Under the pieces are notes generated by a model, which was not told where the DNA came from, did no database searches, and saw nothing but the letters and a program-made list of their open reading frames with translations. 11,608 nt of DNA from positions 1 to 11,608 of the forward strand of contig JAJZCJ010000081.1 in assembly GCA_021846145.1 (NCBI GenBank). Reading direction: 5' to 3'. Both the position numbers and the translations under genes were made by a program. This document shows, piece after piece, positions 6,923 through 11,608 of this stretch (position 1 is its first letter; each line of letters begins with the position of its first letter). This DNA is from Bacillota bacterium. GTDB lineage: Bacteria > Bacillota > Bacilli > Alicyclobacillales > SLC66.

Positions 6923-8611
6923 TCAATGCACCTCTTCCACCAACAATTCGGCAGCATCCATAATATCATAATGATACCCTTGTTCTGTCAAAAAACGCTG
7001 CCGACTCAGCGCAAAATCCTGATCCTTCGTCTCTTTAGTGACGACCGTATAAAAATGTGCTAATTGTCCCTCTTGTTTAGGGCGCATGATTCTCCCCAAT
7101 CGTTGTGCTTCTTCCTGCCTAGAGCCAAACGTCCCAGATACCTGAATCGCTACTGAAGCATCCGGCAAATCTACGGAAAAATTCGCTACTTTTGATACCA
7201 CCAAAATTTGCACTTCTCCATTGCGAAACTGGTTGTAAAGCAGATCCCGATCTCTTGTCTTCATGGCCCCAGAAATTAAAGGGGCATTGATGTTTTTTGC
7301 AATTCTCTCCAATTGATCAAGGTATTGCCCAATGACGAGAATCGACTCACCACGGTGCATTTTGATCAAATCTGCTACTACGTCTTGTTTGGCCAGAGCA
7401 GCGGCTGCAATGTGCGATTTCTCCCGGAGTTCCGCATTGGCGTAAGTCTGCCGTTCTACATCATTCAGTGCCACGCGCACTTCCGTGCACACTGCAGTTG
7501 CAATCCACCCCTGCGCCTCTAACACCTTCCATGAAACATCGTATTTACGTGACCCAATCAACGAAAATACTTCTTCTTCACGACCATCTTCACGAATTAA
7601 GGTGGCGGTCAGTCCAAGTCGTCGTTTGGCCTGAATCTCAGCTGTAATGCGAAACACAGGTGCTGGCAACAAATGCACTTCATCATAAATAATCAATCCC
7701 CAATTGCGTTCTTGCAAAAGCGAAAGATGGGGAAAGTGCTCCTTCCCTCGCGGTCGATAACTTAAGATTTGATAAGTAGCCACCGTCACTTGTGCAGTGG
7801 CCTTTGATTCCCCGCTATATTCCGCCACCTGTGACTCATCTAGCGTGGTTTTCTCTGTAATTTCTTTAATCCATTGTCTCGCTGCAGTGACATTAGCTGC
7901 CAAAATCAAAGTGGATGTCTGCAACAACTCCATCGCCTTTAACCCGATGATCGTCTTCCCTGCTCCACACGGTAATGTGAGTACACCGGATCCACCAGAC
8001 AGTCCCCCGCCTTGGTGAAATGCTTCTACCGCCTGTCTTTGATACTCCCTTAGCACAAATGGCGTGCCACCTGCAAGATGTGGCTTGATAGCCAGAGATA
8101 ATGGTTCCCCTTCTGCATACCCTGCTAGATCTTTCACAGGATAGCCCATTTTCGTTAGTGCCACCTTAATCGTCCCACGGGAGAGCAAAGGCACTTCCAC
8201 TGCAAATGGCGAAATCACATTTCTGACCAATGGCGCAATTGATTTATGTTTAATGACTTCCTGAAGTACCCATTCGTCTTTTGCCGTCAACACCAAACCA
8301 TCTGTCCCTTTATGTAGTTCCAGTAGCCCATAACGTTCCATCGTTTCCATTATCAACCGCTGAATAGAGACAGGAATCTCATAACGGCTAAGTGAACGCA
8401 AGTCATGCAAAATTTCCTGAGGTTGATGACCTGCAGACGCCGAATTCCAAAGTGACAACGAAGTCACGCGATAGGTGTGGAAATGATCGGGGCTTTTTTC
8501 CAGTTCAGCAAATTTGGCAAGCAATATTCTCGCTTCTTCTACATGTTCATGATGTACATCCAAAAGGATGGTGCCATCCATTTGCACAATCACAGGCTGG
8601 TTGTCCAACAA
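6923..8611 (-). CDS. XPB/Rad25-like superfamily 2 DNA repair helicase
   Basis: This 562-residue SF2 helicase resembles XPB (ERCC3), which unwinds or translocates on duplex DNA in eukaryotic nucleotide excision repair and transcription initiation; bacterial versions are ATP-dependent 3'-5' helicases. An XPB N-terminal domain covers about residues 5-130. The substrate-damage-recognition and Q-motif region follows, with FVLREYQRQAVEAF (185-198). Walker A is LPCGAGKT (213-220), and the DEVH box is at 310-313. LTAT (334-337) leads directly into the XPB-specific RED motif at 340-342. The second helicase lobe ends in motif VI, QRLGRIMRP (503-511). All catalytic motifs are intact. Translation starts at TTG 8611, supported by AAAGGAG six bases upstream; the adjacent TTG at 8608 is equally readable, while the first ATG at 8581 has no such site. 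It heads the four-gene unit with the Helicase_C_3 gene, cwlD and fabI. Confidence 0.93.
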   Translation of the reverse strand: MLDNQPVIVQMDGTILLDVHHEHVEEARILLAKFAELEKSPDHFHTYRVTSLSLWNSASAGHQPQEILHDLRSLSRYEIPVSIQRLIMETMERYGLLELHKGTDGLVLTAKDEWVLQEVIKHKSIAPLVRNVISPFAVEVPLLSRGTIKVALTKMGYPVKDLAGYAEGEPLSLAIKPHLAGGTPFVLREYQRQAVEAFHQGGGLSGGSGVLTLPCGAGKTIIGLKAMELLQTSTLILAANVTAARQWIKEITEKTTLDESQVAEYSGESKATAQVTVATYQILSYRPRGKEHFPHLSLLQERNWGLIIYDEVHLLPAPVFRITAEIQAKRRLGLTATLIREDGREEEVFSLIGSRKYDVSWKVLEAQGWIATAVCTEVRVALNDVERQTYANAELREKSHIAAAALAKQDVVADLIKMHRGESILVIGQYLDQLERIAKNINAPLISGAMKTRDRDLLYNQFRNGEVQILVVSKVANFSVDLPDASVAIQVSGTFGSRQEEAQRLGRIMRPKQEGQLAHFYTVVTKETKDQDFALSRQRFLTEQGYHYDIMDAAELLVEEVH

Positions 8612-8645
8612 TTGCGGCTCCTTTCACACATATCTTTGTCTTCAT

Positions 8646-8674
8646 ATTATCACCAAGTGAGCAAAAAGACCCAA
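8646..8674 (-). promoter_or_regulatory. Candidate promoter for the XPB helicase operon
   Basis: On the minus strand GATAAT (8646-8651) lies 17 bp downstream of TTGGGT (8669-8674). The -10 matches consensus at five of six bases; the -35 matches only at TTG. The -35 box falls inside the leuB terminator stem. A promoter is needed here because the terminator separates the two operons, but the exact boxes are tentative. Confidence 0.33.
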
Positions 8675-8708
8675 CTCACTTTTTCCACAAAATGAGTTGG
8701 ATCTTTTT
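8663..8708. terminator. Rho-independent terminator after leuB
   Basis: CCAACTCA (8671-8678) pairs with TGAGTTGG (8693-8700) around a 14-nt loop. The stem extends beyond one mismatch through AAAAAGA (8663-8669) and TCTTTTT (8702-8708). Read on the minus strand the hairpin ends in TCTTTTT, 28 bp after the leuB stop, so it should end the ilv-leu transcript. The opposite strand also has a T-run. Confidence 0.88.
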
Positions 8709-8735
8709 TACCAATAAAATAAACCAATTATCCCA

Positions 8736-9800
8736 TTACAAGTGAGCAAGAACAGCCTCTGTCATTGCCTTTGTTGTTAATACAGCTTCCCCAGCTCTTG
8801 CGATATCCTTTGTGCGCGCGCCATCAGCTAACGCAACAGCGACGGCGTGCTCAATACGTTCTGCCTCACTTAGCATATGAAGCGAATAACGCAACATCAT
8901 CGCTGCCGATAGAATTGTCCCCACCGGATTGGCGATGCCAAGGCCAGCAATATCAGGCGCAGAGCCGTGAATCGGTTCATACAGCCCTGATTGATCACCC
9001 AAACTCGCAGAGGGCAACAATCCAATCGAACCAGTAAGTACGGCCGCCTCATCACTTAATATGTCGCCAAATAAATTTTCTGTCACCACGACATCAAAAT
9101 GTTGCGGCTTTGTCACAAGGTACATGGCACAGGCATCCACCAGCACATGCTCCACCTGAACGTCCGGATATTCACCCTTCATCTCTTCTACTAATTCGCG
9201 CCATAAGCGTGAACTGTCCAGCACATTCGCTTTGTCCACTGAAGCTAATCGCTTGTTTCTACCTTGCGCAATCTCAAACCCACGCCGAACAACTCGCTTG
9301 ATCTCCGATTCCGTATACAACATCGTATCCCTTGCAAAACGCTCGCCAGAATCACTAACACCTCGTTCGCGTTCACCAAAATACACGCCGCCTGTCAATT
9401 CCCGAACAATCAGCAAATCTACGGCTCCTGCAAGTTCTGGTTTGAGCGGAGATGCGTCGATCAATTCCTTAAATGCCTTAACTGGCCTGATATTAGCGTA
9501 TACACCAAGTGCCTTACGTAGCGCGAGCAGACCGCCTTCCGGGCGCAAGTGACCAGGTCCCTTGTCCCATTTCGGTCCACCGACAGCCCCAAGCAACACG
9601 GCATCTGCTGCTAGTACCGCCTTCCTTGTCACTTCAGGAAACGGCTCCCCCGTCTCGTCAATCGCTCTCCCGCCAAGCAGTTGCGTCGAAAACTCGATCT
9701 CACCCGAATGGCCAGTGACTGCTTCGAGCACACGCACTGCTTCGTCAACAATCTCAGGGCCAATACCATCCCCTGGCAATAGCACAACTTGATATGACAC
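8736..9800 (-). CDS. leuB: 3-isopropylmalate dehydrogenase, LeuB
   Basis: LeuB oxidises and decarboxylates 3-isopropylmalate with NAD+ to 2-oxoisocaproate, the third step of leucine synthesis, as a cytoplasmic dimer. The 354-residue length is standard. Visible features are LLPGDGIGPEI (7-17), substrate-binding Arg95, Arg105 and Arg133, and Tyr140 in RELTGGVYFGE. Lys190 (SVDKANVLD) is catalytic, and metal ligands Asp222, Asp246 and Asp250 lie in VDACAM and ENLFGDILSDEA. The NAD-site loop is EPIHGSAPDIAG (275-286), with family-typical IPMDH sequence rather than isocitrate dehydrogenase. The start is GTG at 9800 with AGAGGG nine bases upstream. It follows ilvC by 38 bp and is the last gene before a terminator. 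leuA is not in its usual place between ilvC and leuB, and leuCD do not follow. Confidence 0.97.
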   Translation of the reverse strand: MSYQVVLLPGDGIGPEIVDEAVRVLEAVTGHSGEIEFSTQLLGGRAIDETGEPFPEVTRKAVLAADAVLLGAVGGPKWDKGPGHLRPEGGLLALRKALGVYANIRPVKAFKELIDASPLKPELAGAVDLLIVRELTGGVYFGERERGVSDSGERFARDTMLYTESEIKRVVRRGFEIAQGRNKRLASVDKANVLDSSRLWRELVEEMKGEYPDVQVEHVLVDACAMYLVTKPQHFDVVVTENLFGDILSDEAAVLTGSIGLLPSASLGDQSGLYEPIHGSAPDIAGLGIANPVGTILSAAMMLRYSLHMLSEAERIEHAVAVALADGARTKDIARAGEAVLTTKAMTEAVLAHL

Positions 9801-9838
9801 CGATTATTTCCCTCTTTTCAACACCTAAATCAGCAGGT

Positions 9839-10825
9839 CTATTTTTTAATGAAATTCATCATGCCGCGCAGCGATTGGCCCACCTGTTCAATTTGCAGAT
9901 CCTCATCACGCCGCTTAATCGCAGAAAATGATGGCCTCCCCGCTTGGTTTTCAAGAATCCAGTTGCGCGCAAATGTGCCCTCCTGAATGTCTGTCAGTAG
10001 CCCCTTCATCGCCTTGCGTGTCTCATCAGTGACAATTTTGTTTTGTGCCATGTAACCGCCAAATTCTGCGGTATCGCTAATCGAAAAGTTCATGCGGGAC
10101 AATCCGCCTTCATAGATTAGATCAACAATTAACTTGACTTCATGCATGCATTCAAAAAATGCTACTTCTGGTTGATATCCGGCCTCTACTAATGTTTCAA
10201 ACCCAGCTTTAATCAGACCAGCAAGTCCTCCACAAAGCACTGCCTGCTCACCAAATAGGTCCGTTTCTGTTTCCTCACGAAACGTCGTCGTCAGCACACC
10301 CGCTTTTGTTGCGCCGATGCCCTTTGCATAAGCAAGCGCAGTAGCCATCGCCTGCCCACTAGCATCTTGTTCCACCGCGACTAACGCAGGAACCCCGCCG
10401 CCAGACTCATATACCCGCCGCACTAAATGCCCAGGGCCTTTTGGCGCTACCATGATGACATCGACGAATTCCGTAGGCACGACCTGACGAAAATGAATAT
10501 TAAATCCGTGCGAAAACATCAATGTTTGACCTTTGCGCAGATAAGGAAGAATTTCTTCACGATACACCTTACTTTGCGATTCGTCAGGCAACAAGATTTG
10601 CAACACGTCAGCCGTTTGTGCCGCCTCTTGCACAGAAACTACTTGAAATCCATCTTCTTCTGCTTGTTTGGCAGACTTGCCAGGACGTTGCCCAATAATT
10701 ACCTTGACGCCACTATCGCGCAAATTTTGCGCTTGAGAATGACCTTGACTACCATATCCGATCACTGCCACCGTTTTACCAGAGAGCACATTTAAATCCG
10801 CATCATGTTCATAAAACATTTCCAT
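9839..10825 (-). CDS. ilvC: Ketol-acid reductoisomerase (class I), IlvC
   Basis: IlvC carries out the Mg2+-dependent alkyl shift and NAD(P)H reduction of acetolactate or acetohydroxybutyrate, the second common step of valine, isoleucine and leucine synthesis. At 328 residues it is the short class I form with one C-terminal knotted domain. The nucleotide site is [15 protein letters not shown] (21-35). The loop that selects the cofactor reads [11 protein letters not shown] (45-55), whose Arg and Ser favour NADPH; this is inference. Catalytic residues are His106 (SHGFNI) and Lys129 (APKGPGH). Metal ligands Asp189 and Glu193 lie in TDLFGEQ, with Glu225 and Glu229 in FFECMHE, and Ser250 contacts substrate. 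The ATG at 10825 has only a weak purine-rich site (AAAGTGAG) upstream; a second ATG two codons later is possible. It lies 62 bp after ilvN and 38 bp before leuB. Confidence 0.97.
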   Translation of the reverse strand: MEMFYEHDADLNVLSGKTVAVIGYGSQGHSQAQNLRDSGVKVIIGQRPGKSAKQAEEDGFQVVSVQEAAQTADVLQILLPDESQSKVYREEILPYLRKGQTLMFSHGFNIHFRQVVPTEFVDVIMVAPKGPGHLVRRVYESGGGVPALVAVEQDASGQAMATALAYAKGIGATKAGVLTTTFREETETDLFGEQAVLCGGLAGLIKAGFETLVEAGYQPEVAFFECMHEVKLIVDLIYEGGLSRMNFSISDTAEFGGYMAQNKIVTDETRKAMKGLLTDIQEGTFARNWILENQAGRPSFSAIKRRDEDLQIEQVGQSLRGMMNFIKK

Positions 10826-10887
10826 TTGTTAGCCACTCACTTTCTATCCATATCCATGATTTATTGGTTATTTTGTCCTAGCTAAAT

Positions 10888-11397
10888 TTACACGACGGCA
10901 TCGTTTGCCTCTTCTGTACCCGAACGAAGCAACGCAGTCACACCAGTCCGCGATATTTCGACGATGCCATAGGGCCTTAACAGCCCAATCAGTGCATCGA
11001 TTTTCTCCACATCTCCGGTAATTTGTACCGTGATAGAAGTATGTCCCACGTCCACGACCAACACACGAAAGGGATCAAGAATATGTGATATTTCCTGACG
11101 GTTACTCCGATCTGCCTTGACCTTGATCAGCGCCAACTCACGTTTGACGATCTTCTCTTGGGACATGTCGATCACATCAAGCACGTCAACAAGCTTACCC
11201 ACCTGCGTCAGCACCTGCATCGCCATCGCTTGATTACCATGACTGACAATGGTCATCCGACTGACCCCTTCTTCTTCTGCCACTCCCACCGTGATGCTGG
11301 AAATATTGAATCCACGGCGAGCAAATAGTCCGGCTATGCGAGTCAATACACCAGGCCGATCATTCACCAAAATAGAAAAGGTGCGTTCGATCTCCAT
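10888..11397 (-). CDS. ilvN: Acetolactate synthase small (regulatory) subunit, IlvN
   Basis: This is the regulatory subunit of acetohydroxyacid synthase, called IlvH in some Bacillus annotations. It activates the catalytic IlvB subunit and confers valine feedback inhibition. Its 169 residues match the standard two-domain form. The N-terminal ACT domain (about 4-75) contains FSILVNDRPGVLTRIAGLF (7-25) and RRGFNISSITVG (27-38). Gly16 and Asn31 correspond by alignment to the valine-site residues Gly14 and Asn29 of E. coli IlvH, so feedback sensitivity is likely. The C-terminal domain (about 80-160) includes DPFRVLVVDVGHTSITVQITG and ISRTGVTALLRSG. The ATG at 11397 is one base from the ilvB stop, and its ribosome binding site (GGGTGGAG) lies inside ilvB, so the two subunits are probably translationally coupled. 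Confidence 0.97.
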   Translation of the reverse strand: MEIERTFSILVNDRPGVLTRIAGLFARRGFNISSITVGVAEEEGVSRMTIVSHGNQAMAMQVLTQVGKLVDVLDVIDMSQEKIVKRELALIKVKADRSNRQEISHILDPFRVLVVDVGHTSITVQITGDVEKIDALIGLLRPYGIVEISRTGVTALLRSGTEEANDAVV

Positions 11398-11398
11398 C

Positions 11399-11608
11399 CT
11401 ACTCCACCCCCCATTCCAGCGTCATCTCATGGTTGCCTTTTCCAGGAGGCACCATCGGAAATACGTTTTCCTCTTCTTTGACGACAAAATCCATAACCAC
11501 CGGACCATCATAGGCCATCGCCTGCGCAATCACCGCTTCCGCTTCCATGGGGGTGGTAGCACGCAATCCTAGGGCACCGTACGCCTCTGCCACTTTCACA
11601 AAATCTGG
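11399..11608 (-). CDS. ilvB: Acetolactate synthase large (catalytic) subunit, IlvB (C-terminal end only)
   Basis: Only the last 69 residues are in the window; the reading frame stays open to the edge. They match the end of the thiamine-diphosphate enzyme IlvB, which condenses pyruvate with pyruvate or 2-oxobutyrate. The recognisable part is PDFVKVAEAYGALGLRA, a standard C-terminal ThDP-domain motif. It is followed by the Gly-Pro-Val-Val-Met-Asp-Phe stretch and the usual tail NVFPMVPPGKGNHEM. The gene ends in TAG one base before ilvN. It would be the first or an early gene of the operon; any leader, such as a T-box, would lie outside the window. Confidence 0.95.
   Translation of the reverse strand, partial: PDFVKVAEAYGALGLRATTPMEAEAVIAQAMAYDGPVVMDFVVKEEENVFPMVPPGKGNHEMTLEWGVE

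Noticed and set aside
8392..8745. A 117-codon plus-strand ORF crossing the helicase start and the leuB terminator
   Set aside because: It runs antisense to the helicase N-terminus and through a terminator hairpin, and shows no family features.
10427..10795. A 122-codon plus-strand ORF
   Set aside because: It is the antisense shadow of ilvC, with no ribosome binding site or motif.
10826..10887. A possible internal promoter between ilvN and ilvC
   Set aside because: AGGACA with weak GATA-rich -10 candidates at 17-19 bp does not rise above background for AT-rich DNA.

Overview
The window most likely comes from a low- to mid-GC, endospore-forming member of the Bacillota (Bacillales type). This rests on a CwlD-like spore-cortex amidase, a Gram-positive-type FabI, an ilvB-ilvN-ilvC-leu gene order, strong GGAGG-type ribosome binding sites and frequent TTG/GTG starts. 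A Bacillus-relative lineage carrying an XPB-type helicase fits, perhaps Alicyclobacillaceae, but the genus cannot be fixed from the sequence alone. Eleven of the twelve protein genes are on the minus strand; one NYN-domain gene is on the plus strand.

Region 1 (1-2466): a compact minus-strand membrane operon. It is read cax (Ca2+/H+ exchanger family), then a TVP38/TMEM64 (VTT domain) membrane protein whose start overlaps the cax stop, then a YjbE-like TerC metal transporter cut by the window edge. A candidate promoter with a perfect TATAAT box lies 35 bp upstream of cax.

Region 2 (2404-3754): a 357-bp gene-free divergent region, followed by a single plus-strand gene for a NYN-domain (LabA-like) putative RNase. 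The gap holds a BlaI/CopY-like operator beside a perfect Shine-Dalgarno sequence in front of a five-codon ORF, two inverted repeats and a candidate promoter. A strong bidirectional terminator separates the NYN gene from the convergent fabI.

Region 3 (3759-8674): a minus-strand unit of four closely spaced genes. It runs from an XPB/Rad25-like DNA helicase to its Helicase_C_3 partner protein, then CwlD (spore cortex) and FabI (fatty-acid elongation). A candidate promoter for the helicase overlaps the terminator hairpin of the upstream operon.

Region 4 (8663-11608): the end of a branched-chain amino-acid operon, read ilvB (3' end only), ilvN, ilvC, leuB and terminator. It supplies acetohydroxyacid synthase, its regulatory subunit, ketol-acid reductoisomerase and isopropylmalate dehydrogenase. 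leuA is absent between ilvC and leuB, and leuCD do not follow, so the leucine branch must be completed elsewhere in the genome.

I found no tRNA, rRNA, insertion sequence, prophage or CRISPR array. Most of the window is ordinary core gene content. The points most worth a second look are the XPB/Helicase_C_3 pair in one operon with cwlD and fabI, the altered second cation motif in the Cax protein, and the relic-like regulatory cluster upstream of the NYN gene.
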